A stretch of DNA of 64,000 nucleotides, taken from assembly GCF_020524285.1 (NCBI RefSeq), contig NZ_JAIVKX010000005.1, forward strand, positions 1-64,000. Reading direction: 5' to 3'. Origin of the DNA: Alloyangia pacifica. GTDB taxonomy: Bacteria > Pseudomonadota > Alphaproteobacteria > Rhodobacterales > Rhodobacteraceae. Positions 1 through 7,811 of this stretch are shown piece by piece. Positions within the stretch are counted from its first letter, which is position 1. Every line of letters starts with the position of its first letter. Under the pieces are notes generated by a model, which did no database searches, was not told the origin of the DNA, and saw nothing but the letters and a program-made list of their open reading frames with translations. A program made the translations under genes and the position numbers.

Positions 1-335
1 CCCCCCCTTTTTCACCTGCAGGCTCGACGCCGTGCGGTGGGTTTTGAGATAGGTGGCGTCGATCATGATCGTCGTCGTTTCGGATGTCTCCGCCGCGAGC
101 CCCTCGAACATTCGAGCGAACACACCCATCTCGCTCCCCCGCTTCCAGCGGTTGTAGAGCGTCTTGTGCGGACCATAGGCTGCCGGCGCGTCACACCACC
201 GTAAGCCATTGCGGTTGATCAAGATAATACCACTCAGGACGCGCCGATCATCGACGCGTGGCCTGCCGTGGCTCTTCGGGAAGAAAGGTCGCAGGCGCTC
301 CAACTGCTCTTCGGTAAGCCAGAAAGGGTTCCCAT
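1..335 (-). pseudogene. IS5-family transposase orfA, partial, start region apparently frameshifted
   Basis: The minus-strand reading frame gives FWLTEEQLERLRPFFPKS, then RVDDRRVLSG, RNGLRWCDAP, YGPHKTLYNRW and MIDATYLKTHRTASS, which is typical of the N-terminal half of IS5-family DDE transposases. The ATG at 335-333 sits behind a good Shine-Dalgarno (GGAG) but is out of frame with this peptide; one base appears lost between the ATG and the FWL codons. The window begins in an A5G7 run on the minus strand (1-12), right after LQVKKGG. Such a slippery run is where IS427-like elements frameshift between orfA and orfB. The copy is probably inactive unless a non-ATG start is used. Confidence 0.7.
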
Positions 336-398
336 GTTCAACGTCTCCTTACGGAGGCTCAATCATGGCAACTGCCCGAAATCAATGGGTCCTGAGCC
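1..398 (-). mobile_element. IS5-family insertion sequence, one end (truncated by window edge)
   Basis: The end of an IS5-family element (IS427-like group by style). The likely terminal bases are near 391-398 (cctgagcc), followed by a possible TTA/TTAG target sequence. The minus strand carries the 5' part of the transposase, which runs off the left edge. The exact inverted repeat cannot be confirmed because the other end is outside the window. The element borders the oxygenase/LysR module with only about 180 bp between them (399-578), in which I see no gene. Confidence 0.75.
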
Positions 399-578
399 TA
401 AGACACGTCGCAAAGGACGTCGTAACGCACGTGTCTTAGATCAGGTCGCCTCCAACCGGCAGGCGGCCTCAACCGGTCGGTTCCCATCCGATGCGCCACA
501 GAATTTGAGCCGCTGCCCTTTTTAACAGGGTTCATGGACGGCCGCGCTGGCCGCCCATGAAAGCTTGAAAGCGCGCGG

Positions 579-1631
579 TCAGTCGGCCAGTTCCTTTGAC
601 GGATCGTAATGCGCCAGTGTTTCGGCGAAGCGGCCGTTGATGTAGGCACCCGAGGTGATCGGCTCGTATTTCGCCGGGTGCGCGTCGTCGACGCAGCTGT
701 CGAGGGGCTGGATCACCGAGTCGTAGCTGGGGCCGAAGAAGAACGGAATCGAGTAGCGCTCGACGCCCGAGCGGTTGATCGCGCGGTGCACGGTCGAGGC
801 AAAGAGATCATTGGTCCAGCGCGCCATCTGGTCGCCGATGTTCACCACGAAATGGCCCGGCAGCGGCGGCGCGCTGATCCAGTCACCCTCGGAGTTCAGC
901 ACCTGCAGCGCGCGGATGCGGGGGTCGTCCTGCGCGAGGATGGTGAAGCACTCGTAGTCGGAATGCGCGCCGATGCCGATCTGGCGCTCGTCGACCTCGC
1001 CCTCCTGCGGCGGGTAGTGCAGCAGGCGCAGCGTCGCGAGGGGCTTTTCCACCAGCGCGTCGAAATGCGCCTCCTCGAGTTCCAGCGACAGCGCGAAGGC
1101 GTGCAGCAGCGCGTGCGACAGGCGTAGCATCTCGTCGTAATAGGCGCCGACGTCGGCGCGGAAGGCGGCGTCATCGGCGGGCCACTGGTTCGGGCCGTAG
1201 AGCACCTTGCCGGCCAGCACGTCGGGGTCGGTCGCCGGAACCTCCAGCGCCATGTCCCAGCTTTCGTGCAGATCGCCGCGCGCGGTGGGATCGGTGTTTT
1301 CCTCCAGCAGCGCTGCGTAGCCGCGGTTGTTGCGCGACTTGGCGACGTGGATTTTCATCTTCTCGGCGTCGGGCAGGGCGAAGTAGCGCCGCGCGGTGGC
1401 GAAGGCGCCGTCGATCACCGCTTGCGGCACGCCGTGGTTCTTCACGTAGAAGAAGCCGATCTCCGAGCAGGCGCGGCGCAGCGCCAGCGCCAGCTCGCGC
1501 TTGGCGTCCTCGTCCTCGGTGAAGATCGCCGCGAGGTCGATCACCGGCAGCTTGTCGAAGGGCACACGCTCGGCGTCGAGCCCGGTGTCCTTGAGCAGGC
1601 GCGGGCCGTTTCCGGTGGTCAGTGAGGTCAT
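579..1631 (-). CDS. 2-oxoglutarate/Fe(II)-dependent oxygenase (isopenicillin N synthase family)
   Basis: A 350-aa non-haem iron dioxygenase. The N-terminal DIOX_N region (about 28-140) includes FFYVKNHGVP. The double-stranded beta-helix carries the iron ligands His223 and Asp225 (GAHSDYE) and His282 (TVHRAIN), with Arg292 of RYSIPFFFGP as the 2-oxoglutarate clamp. All key residues are present and the length is normal for the family. The start ATG overlaps the stop of the upstream LysR gene (ATGA), so the two are translationally coupled. Family members hydroxylate or cyclise small molecules, including nucleobases. Lying beside a nucleoside-type BMP transporter, a purine or pyrimidine derivative is a reasonable but unproven substrate. 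Confidence 0.9.
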   Translation of the reverse strand: MTSLTTGNGPRLLKDTGLDAERVPFDKLPVIDLAAIFTEDEDAKRELALALRRACSEIGFFYVKNHGVPQAVIDGAFATARRYFALPDAEKMKIHVAKSRNNRGYAALLEENTDPTARGDLHESWDMALEVPATDPDVLAGKVLYGPNQWPADDAAFRADVGAYYDEMLRLSHALLHAFALSLELEEAHFDALVEKPLATLRLLHYPPQEGEVDERQIGIGAHSDYECFTILAQDDPRIRALQVLNSEGDWISAPPLPGHFVVNIGDQMARWTNDLFASTVHRAINRSGVERYSIPFFFGPSYDSVIQPLDSCVDDAHPAKYEPITSGAYINGRFAETLAHYDPSKELAD

Positions 1632-2587
1632 TCGGTCTCTCCTTTGGACGCGTCGGGGAAGCACAGCGCCTCCACGAAATAGCGGGGGCCGGCAAAGTCG
1701 AAGCCGGGCTGGAAGTAGTCTTTGCAGAAGGCGAGGAAGGCGCGGGTCTTGGGCGCCACGTAGCGCGGGTCGGGCACGCGCAGGGTGATGCTGCGCGCCT
1801 CGGTCTGCCACTCGGGCAGCACCGGAACCAGGTGCCCTTCGCGCACTTCGAGCTCGGTGAAGAAGGCGGGCAGCAGGGCCAGCCCCGCGCCGGCGACGGC
1901 GAAGTATTTCGTCGTCCAGTAGTCGTTGGTGACGATGTCGGCAGGCGGCAGGATTTCGGCGCTGTCGCGGGTGTCGCTCAACCGCCAGGGCTGCACCCCC
2001 TCGGCATCGCGGTAGAGGACGCCCTTGTGCCGGGCGAGATCGGCAACGGTCCCGGGCGTGCCGTGTTCCGCAAGGTAGCGCGGGCTGGCGTAGAGCCCGT
2101 AGCGCAGCGTCGCCAGCACCTCGGCGCCGGGGCCGGAGGTGTCGTCGAAGGAAAGCACGGCATCGAACACCTTCTGGCGACTGAGGTCGAGGAATACCGA
2201 GGGCGCGAAGAACACGAGGTTGAGCTGGATTTTCGGATGCGCGGCGCGGAAGGCCTGCAGCATCTGCGCGTTGAGCGCCGTGCCGAACTCGCCCGACGCA
2301 CCGACCCGCAGCACGCCCGCCGCGTCGTCCTGCATCGAGGCGACGGCGGCGGCGGTGTCGTCGCAGAGCGACAGGATGTGCTGGCCGCGCTCGAGCAGCA
2401 CCCGCCCCGCATCGGTAAGTTCCAGCGTGCGGCCGCGGCGGGCGAAGAGCTCGGCCCCGACCTCCTCCTCGAGCTGCTTCAGCTTCAGGCTGACCGAGGA
2501 TTTCGGCAAGCCGTGCAACCGTGCCGCAACCGAGACCGACCCGGTCTCGGCGACCTTGATGAAGGTGCTCAGCGCCTGAAAATTCAT
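1628..2587 (-). CDS. LysR-family transcriptional regulator
   Basis: A 319-aa LysR-type regulator with the winged HTH at residues 1-60 (MNFQALSTFIKVAETGSVSV, then LKQLEEEVGAELFARRGR) and a periplasmic-binding-like effector domain from about 90 onward. It is co-transcribed with the oxygenase through a 4-bp overlap and divergent from the BMP transporter operon that starts at 2777. The 189-bp intergenic region holds a perfect palindrome (2613-2628), the likely operator. By LysR convention it should autoregulate and activate the divergent operon in response to the transported compound or a product. The effector is unknown. Confidence 0.93.
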   Translation of the reverse strand: MNFQALSTFIKVAETGSVSVAARLHGLPKSSVSLKLKQLEEEVGAELFARRGRTLELTDAGRVLLERGQHILSLCDDTAAAVASMQDDAAGVLRVGASGEFGTALNAQMLQAFRAAHPKIQLNLVFFAPSVFLDLSRQKVFDAVLSFDDTSGPGAEVLATLRYGLYASPRYLAEHGTPGTVADLARHKGVLYRDAEGVQPWRLSDTRDSAEILPPADIVTNDYWTTKYFAVAGAGLALLPAFFTELEVREGHLVPVLPEWQTEARSITLRVPDPRYVAPKTRAFLAFCKDYFQPGFDFAGPRYFVEALCFPDASKGETE

Positions 2588-2612
2588 CAGTAATCGTCCA
2601 TATTCTTGGATT

Positions 2613-2628
2613 TGTATCCGAGGATACA
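2613..2628. promoter_or_regulatory. Putative LysR operator (perfect 7-2-7 palindrome)
   Basis: TGTATCC-GA-GGATACA is a perfect inverted repeat lying 26 bp upstream of the LysR start and about 150 bp upstream of the BMP operon. Position and symmetry fit a LysR recognition site; binding is inferred. Confidence 0.6.
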
Positions 2629-2776
2629 GGTTTTCTGTCCAAATTTCTGAACATGTGGCTTTGGATCAGGCAAGCAAAGCCTGTCGGGATTCGCCGGAAT
2701 CGGACGCCCCCCGACCCAAAACGCACAAAAAGCACTCAGCCCGCCCGCCGGGCGCCAACAGGGAAAGGATCGCCTC

Positions 2777-3868
2777 ATGATCAAATTGCGCAGCGCATTC
2801 GCCACCGGCCTTCTGGCTGCCTCGCTGCCCGTGGCCGCCGGGGCCTTCGAGCTGAAATCCGAACCGAAGATCGCCTTCATCTACGCCTCGACCGTGCAGG
2901 ACGGCGGCTGGAACGAGGCCATCGACAAGGGCCGTGCCGCGGTTTCCGAGGAGCTGGGGCTCGACATCGCCGTTGCCGAGAACATCCCCGAGGAGGCTAC
3001 TCGCCTGCGCGCCGCGATCGATCTCTACGTGCAGCGCGGCTACAACATCATCGTCGGCACCACCTACGGCTACAGCGAGGCGATGTACGAGGCGGCGCAG
3101 GCCTATCCCGACGTCGCTTTCTTCAACGCCTCGGGCGTGCACAATGGCGAGAACATGGAAAGTTTCTACGCCCGCACCTACGAGGCCTGGTACCTCGCCG
3201 GGATCGCCGCGGCGGAGGCCTCGGACAGCGGCAAGATCGGCATGCTGGCGGGCTTCCCGGTGGGCGTGGTCAACTGGGACGTCAACGGCTTCGCGCGCGG
3301 GGCACAATCGGTGGAGCCCGGGATCGACACCACCGTGGTCTACACCAACAGCTGGTGGGACCCGGTGAAGGAAGGCCAGGTCTCGGAGGCGATCCTCGAC
3401 CAGAACGCCGACGTCATCGCCACCGACCTCTCCGCCGCATCGGCGCTGAACGCCGCCGAAGAGCGCGGCGCCGGGGCGATCGGCTACCAGATCGACATGT
3501 CGGCCGCGGCGCCCGAGAACATCCTGACCTCGGTCGTGTTCAACTGGGATGCCTATCTCACCCCGCGTATCAAGGCGGTGATCGATGGCAGCTGGGAGCC
3601 CGAGGAATGGGGCTGGTTCGAGGGACTCGAATCGGGCGTCGTCGACCTCGCGCCCTTCGGCCCCTCGGTCAGCGAGGAGACCAAGACGAAGATCGCCGAC
3701 GCCAAGGCGCAGATCATCGCGGGGGAGCTTCAGCCCTTCGCCGGGCCGCTGAAGGCGCGCGACGGCGGAGAGGTGGTGGCCGCGGGCGAGGTTCTGCCCG
3801 ACGACGCGCTCTGGACCATGGATTTCTTCGTCGATGGCATCACCGGGACCATGCCGGCCGGCGAATGA
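2777..3868 (+). CDS. BMP-family ABC transporter substrate-binding protein
   Basis: A 363-aa periplasmic protein of the BMP/PnrA (Med) family. A signal peptide covers about residues 1-23 (cleavage near AAGA-FELK). Typical core motifs follow: KIAFIYAS, DGGWNEAIDKGR, VGTTYGYSEAM, NGFARGAQS and the C-terminal GPLKARDGGEVV. The start ATG follows an AAAGGA ribosome site at 7 bp spacing. Family members bind nucleosides or related purines, and some bind other small molecules. The stop overlaps the ATPase start (ATGA). It is the first gene of a four-gene operon that supplies a complete importer. Confidence 0.93.
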   Translation: MIKLRSAFATGLLAASLPVAAGAFELKSEPKIAFIYASTVQDGGWNEAIDKGRAAVSEELGLDIAVAENIPEEATRLRAAIDLYVQRGYNIIVGTTYGYSEAMYEAAQAYPDVAFFNASGVHNGENMESFYARTYEAWYLAGIAAAEASDSGKIGMLAGFPVGVVNWDVNGFARGAQSVEPGIDTTVVYTNSWWDPVKEGQVSEAILDQNADVIATDLSAASALNAAEERGAGAIGYQIDMSAAAPENILTSVVFNWDAYLTPRIKAVIDGSWEPEEWGWFEGLESGVVDLAPFGPSVSEETKTKIADAKAQIIAGELQPFAGPLKARDGGEVVAAGEVLPDDALWTMDFFVDGITGTMPAGE

Positions 3869-5424
3869 GGTCTCCGCAAGACATGCATTTCCCGCATCCC
3901 GGACCGCAGGAGGCTCCGGGGCGCGCGCCCGCGCTCTTGCTGCGCGGGATCGACAAGTCCTTCGACGGGCACAGAGCACTCGACGGCGCCGGCTTTCGCC
4001 TCGACTGGGGCGAGGTGCACGCGCTGGTGGGCGAAAACGGTGCCGGGAAGTCGACGATCATGAACGTGGCGACGGCGGTCTATGCCGCCGACGCGGGCGA
4101 GGTGATCGTCGATGGCCGCGACGTGCCGCTGCGCGGTCCCGCCGATGCCATGGCCGCGGGGCTCGGCATGGTGCACCAGCATTTCCGGCTGGTCGGCAGC
4201 TTCACCGTGGCCGAGAACGTCGCGCTGTCGCTGCGCGGGGCGGGGCAGAAGGTGAGCGTCGCCGAGGCGGCGCGCCTGCTGGCGGCGCGCGCCGCCGAGC
4301 TGGGCTTTCGCATCGACCCCGCCGCGCGGGTGGATGAGCTGTCGATCGCCGAGCGGCAGCGGGCCGAGATTCTCAAAGTGCTGCTGCTGGGCGCGGGGAC
4401 CCTGATCCTCGACGAGCCTACAGCCGTGCTCACTGCCGACGAGGCGCAGGCGCTGCTGACGCTTGTCCGGCAGCTCGCCCGCCGGGGCAGGGCGGTCGTG
4501 CTGATCACACACAAGCTGCGCGAGGTGGCGGCCTATTCCGACCGGATCACCGTCATGCGACAGGGCCGCACGGTGCTCGATGCCGCCCCGGCGGAGGGGC
4601 TGGCGATGGACGAGGTGGCACGGCTCGCCGTAGGCGAGATGCCCGCCGCCGCGCCGCGCATCGCCGCCCGACCCGGCGTGCCGCTCCTTTCGATCGAAGG
4701 GCTTTCGGCCCATCGCGGCGACGGCAGCCGGGCGCTCGACGGGCTGGCGCTCGAGCTGGCCGAGGGCGAGGTGCTGGGCATTGCCGGTGTCGGCGGCAAC
4801 GGTCAGCCGGAACTGGTGGACGTGCTCTCGGGCCTGCGCCGCCCCGGGGGGGGCACGATCCGGCTCGGCGGCGCGGACCTGCTCACAGCGTCTCCCGCCG
4901 CGCGCCGCGACGCGGGATTGCGCGTCGTGCCCGCCGACCGCTTCGATAGTGCCATGGCGCCCGGGCTATCGCTGGCCGAGAACCTGGCCCTGACCGGCGT
5001 CGCCTCGGGCCGTTTCGGCGGGCGCTGGCTGGTGGATCGCCGCAAGATGCGCCGCGAGGCGGAGCGGTTGATCGCCGACCACGAGGTGCGCGGCGGCGGT
5101 CCCGCCACCCCTGCCTCGCTGCTCTCGGGCGGCAATGCTCAGAAGCTGCTGCTGGCGCGCGAGGTCTCGGACGGCGCGCGGCTGCTGGTGGCCCATTCCC
5201 CTTCCCGCGGGCTCGACCTGCGCGCGACCCGGGCGGTGCATGGCGCCATCGCAGAGGGCGTGGCGCGCGGCATGGCCTGCCTACTTATCAGCGAGGACCT
5301 CGAAGAGATCATGTCCCTCTCCACCCGCGTCTGCGTCATCAACAACGGTCGGCTCAGCGCCCCGATGCCGGCGTCCGAGGTCACCCCGGAACGGCTCGGC
5401 GCACTCCTGGTGGGCCATGCTTGA
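3865..5424 (+). CDS. ABC transporter ATP-binding protein, duplicated domain, BMP uptake system
   Basis: A 519-aa protein with two ABC domains in tandem, as in sugar and nucleoside CUT2-like importers. Domain 1 has Walker A GENGAGKST, Walker B LILDEPTAVLT and the H-loop ITHKL; its signature is the usual degenerate SIAERQRAEILKVLL. Domain 2 has a degenerate Walker A (GVGGNGQPEL) but a canonical signature LSGGNAQK, and Walker B is altered to LLVAHSPSRGLD. This asymmetry is normal for the family. The start at 3865 is fixed by the ATGA overlap with the binding-protein gene. It energises the two permeases that follow. Confidence 0.93.
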   Translation: MRSPQDMHFPHPGPQEAPGRAPALLLRGIDKSFDGHRALDGAGFRLDWGEVHALVGENGAGKSTIMNVATAVYAADAGEVIVDGRDVPLRGPADAMAAGLGMVHQHFRLVGSFTVAENVALSLRGAGQKVSVAEAARLLAARAAELGFRIDPAARVDELSIAERQRAEILKVLLLGAGTLILDEPTAVLTADEAQALLTLVRQLARRGRAVVLITHKLREVAAYSDRITVMRQGRTVLDAAPAEGLAMDEVARLAVGEMPAAAPRIAARPGVPLLSIEGLSAHRGDGSRALDGLALELAEGEVLGIAGVGGNGQPELVDVLSGLRRPGGGTIRLGGADLLTASPAARRDAGLRVVPADRFDSAMAPGLSLAENLALTGVASGRFGGRWLVDRRKMRREAERLIADHEVRGGGPATPASLLSGGNAQKLLLAREVSDGARLLVAHSPSRGLDLRATRAVHGAIAEGVARGMACLLISEDLEEIMSLSTRVCVINNGRLSAPMPASEVTPERLGALLVGHA

Positions 5425-6478
5425 CGGTGCCCTTCTGGTTCGCCGCCAGCGGGTGCCGCTGCGCCTGAGCGCGGCGAGCTACTTCGGCGGGCTGCTCTTC
5501 GGCCTGGCTTTGGCGGCGCTGATCCTCGTGCAGCTGGGCGTGCCCACGGCGGCGCTCTGGCAGGAATTCGTCGTGCAGACCTTCCTGACCTCGCAGGGGC
5601 TCGGCCAGACGGTCACCGCGATGATCCCGCTGGTGCTGGTCGGTCTCGGCACGGCGCTGGCGCTGCGGGTGCAGTTCTGGAACATCGGCATCGAGGGGCA
5701 GCTCTGGCTCGGCGCCATGGCGGCCACCTGGGTGTCGATCCTCGACCTCGGGCCCGAGCCGCTGCGCCTGCCGCTGATATTGGCGCTCTCGATGCTGGCG
5801 GGCGCGCTCTGGATCGCGCTTCCCTTGGCGCTGAAACTCCTGTGGGATGTGAGCGAGGTGATCTCGACGCTGCTGCTCGGCTCCATCGCCTTCTTCTGGG
5901 TGCAGCACCAGCTCTTCGGCGCATGGCGCGACGGCAAGACGGGCTTTCCCACCTCGCCGACGCTGGACGCCGCCGAACGCCTGCCGCTGCTCGGCTGGGG
6001 GCAGGTGCACGCGGGGCTTTGGCTTGCGCTGGCAGCGGTGCTGCTGGCGGCGATGGTGATCGGCGTCACCCGGCTCGGCTTCTACGCCCGCGCGGTCGGT
6101 GCCAACCGCCGCGCGGCGCGGGCGGCGGGGCTGCCGGTGCTGATGACCGTCGCGGTCTTCGTGCTGGGGTCGGGCGCGCTCTGCGGGCTGGCAGGGGCGG
6201 TGATCGTCACCGGCACCGAGTTCCGGCTCAGCCAGTCGATCGGCGCAGGCTACCTCTTCAGCGGCATCATCATCGCCTATCTCGCGCGGTCGAACCCGTT
6301 GGCGGTGCTGGTGGTGAGCTTCCTGCTGGGCGGGCTCTACACCGCGGGCGGGGTGCTGAAGGTGTTCTACGGGATATCGGAAGCCATGGTCCTGCTGGTG
6401 CAGGGCGTGGTGCTGCTCTCGGTTCTCTGCGCGCAGCTCTTCGCCGATTACCGCGTCGTGGCACGGAGGCCGGCATGA
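5417..6478 (+). CDS. ABC transporter permease 1, BMP uptake system
   Basis: A 353-aa integral membrane protein of the BPD_transp_2 family, with about eight to nine hydrophobic segments and the family motif VQFWNIGIEGQLWLGA near residue 85. It starts inside the end of the ATPase gene (8-bp overlap) and ends in an ATGA overlap with permease 2. With permease 2 it forms the channel of the importer. Length and motif match the YufP/NupP-type nucleoside permeases. Confidence 0.92.
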   Translation: MLDGALLVRRQRVPLRLSAASYFGGLLFGLALAALILVQLGVPTAALWQEFVVQTFLTSQGLGQTVTAMIPLVLVGLGTALALRVQFWNIGIEGQLWLGAMAATWVSILDLGPEPLRLPLILALSMLAGALWIALPLALKLLWDVSEVISTLLLGSIAFFWVQHQLFGAWRDGKTGFPTSPTLDAAERLPLLGWGQVHAGLWLALAAVLLAAMVIGVTRLGFYARAVGANRRAARAAGLPVLMTVAVFVLGSGALCGLAGAVIVTGTEFRLSQSIGAGYLFSGIIIAYLARSNPLAVLVVSFLLGGLYTAGGVLKVFYGISEAMVLLVQGVVLLSVLCAQLFADYRVVARRPA

Positions 6479-7395
6479 CCGATTTCTTCCTTGCATGGCT
6501 CACCGTGCTGCCGGGCTACGTGCTGCCGCTGCTGCTGGCCAGTCTCGGCGTGGTCTTGTCCGAGAGGGCCGGCGTGCTGAACCTTTGTCCCGAGGGCTTC
6601 ATGGCGGTCGGTGCGATGACCGGGGCGCTGATCTGCCTCGCGGGGCAGGGGCCTTGGCTCGGGGTTCTCGGCGGTACGGCGGCGGGGCTCGGCCTCTCGG
6701 CGGTCTTCGGGCTTGCGGTGGTGGTCTTCCGCGTAGAGCAGACGCTGGCGGGGCTTGCGACCGTGGCGCTCGGTCTCGGGATCACCGGCGTGCTGGGGCG
6801 GAGCCATGTGCAGAAGCCCTTCGACGGCGTGCCGCGCCTGTCGGAGACCTCATGGGGGGCCGAGCTGCCGCGTGTTCTCGGGCAGCAGACGCTGATGCTT
6901 CCGCTGGCGCTGCTGCTTCTGCTGCTGGTCGCCTGGTTCCTGACGCGCAGCGCCGCGGGGCTGCGGCTGCGGGCCGTCGGCGAGGATCCGGGGGCTGCGG
7001 ATGTGGCGGGGGTGGACGTGCAGATCGTGCAGCTGGGCGCGGTGCTGACCAGTGGCGCCTTCGGCGGTCTGGCCGGGGCCTACCTGTCGGTCGCCTCGGC
7101 GCATGTCTGGGTCGAGGGCATGGTCGCGGGGCGCGGCTGGGTGGTGATCGCGCTGGTCATCTTCGCGCGCTGGCGCCCGTTGCGCTGCCTTGCTGCCGCG
7201 CTGCTCTTCGGCGGCACCGAGGCGCTGATGCCGCGATTGCAGGCCCTGGGGGTCGATTTTCCGGTCTACCTTGGCGCCATGCTTCCCTACGTCCTGACGC
7301 TGGCCGTTCTCGCGCTGACCTCGACGCGGCGCGGTGCGCGCAGCGGTGCCCCGGCGGCGCTTGGGTTGAGCTACCTGCGGCAGGATAAGCACTGA
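6475..7395 (+). CDS. ABC transporter permease 2, BMP uptake system
   Basis: A 306-aa membrane protein of BPD_transp_2 type, the partner of permease 1. The family motif appears as ERAGVLNLCPEGFMAVGA (about residues 28-45), with many hydrophobic segments and GLAGAYLSVA in the second half. The start is fixed by the ATGA overlap. It is the last gene of the operon; no clear terminator follows in the 400-bp gap. Confidence 0.92.
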   Translation: MTDFFLAWLTVLPGYVLPLLLASLGVVLSERAGVLNLCPEGFMAVGAMTGALICLAGQGPWLGVLGGTAAGLGLSAVFGLAVVVFRVEQTLAGLATVALGLGITGVLGRSHVQKPFDGVPRLSETSWGAELPRVLGQQTLMLPLALLLLLLVAWFLTRSAAGLRLRAVGEDPGAADVAGVDVQIVQLGAVLTSGAFGGLAGAYLSVASAHVWVEGMVAGRGWVVIALVIFARWRPLRCLAAALLFGGTEALMPRLQALGVDFPVYLGAMLPYVLTLAVLALTSTRRGARSGAPAALGLSYLRQDKH

Positions 7396-7811
7396 CACCT
7401 TTGGGCAGCTAGTGGTCATTCCTGAGGCGCGGCACCGGGTCATCCGGCGCAACCCTCGCATGCAGAATGCCGTGGGAGAGACCGCCGACCTGGTCACCGT
7501 GCAGCGCGATCATGGGGTCTGGGGCAATAAGAAGCGCAGCGGCAGCCACATGGTTGCGTTGCGCGAGCAGGTCAACGAGGCTGAGTTGGTCGCGGCGTTG
7601 AGCGAACGCGACGTTCCCACGAACAATTGTAGCCAGACCATGGGGATATTTTCAGTTTGCTGAACAGCGATGCAGTCCCGGAGCGAGCCCCTCATGTGCT
7701 CGCGGAGCTGATCAACTGACCTCTGAAATGGCGCAGTTCCCCCAGAGACTTTCGGGGAGCCGAGTTTCTTATGTGGCCTAGGGTCCGCGTCAGCGGCCTC
7801 CGCCGTTCCGA
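7396..7811. other. Gene-poor gap with a possible coding remnant
   Basis: The gap lies between the BMP operon and the convergent LuxR gene. A plus-strand open frame (7412-7663, 83 codons) has no recognisable domain. It contains the peptide GETADLVTVQRDHG, which is echoed in a second gene-poor stretch at about 28226-28270 (GETTDPVSSLRDHG). I treat it as a decayed fragment of an unidentified gene or element, not as a confident CDS. Confidence 0.4.

Noticed and set aside
579-2735. One 718-aa protein joining the oxygenase with upstream sequence
   Set aside because: The upstream half is an out-of-frame reading of the LysR gene. The true oxygenase starts at 1631 in an ATGA overlap.
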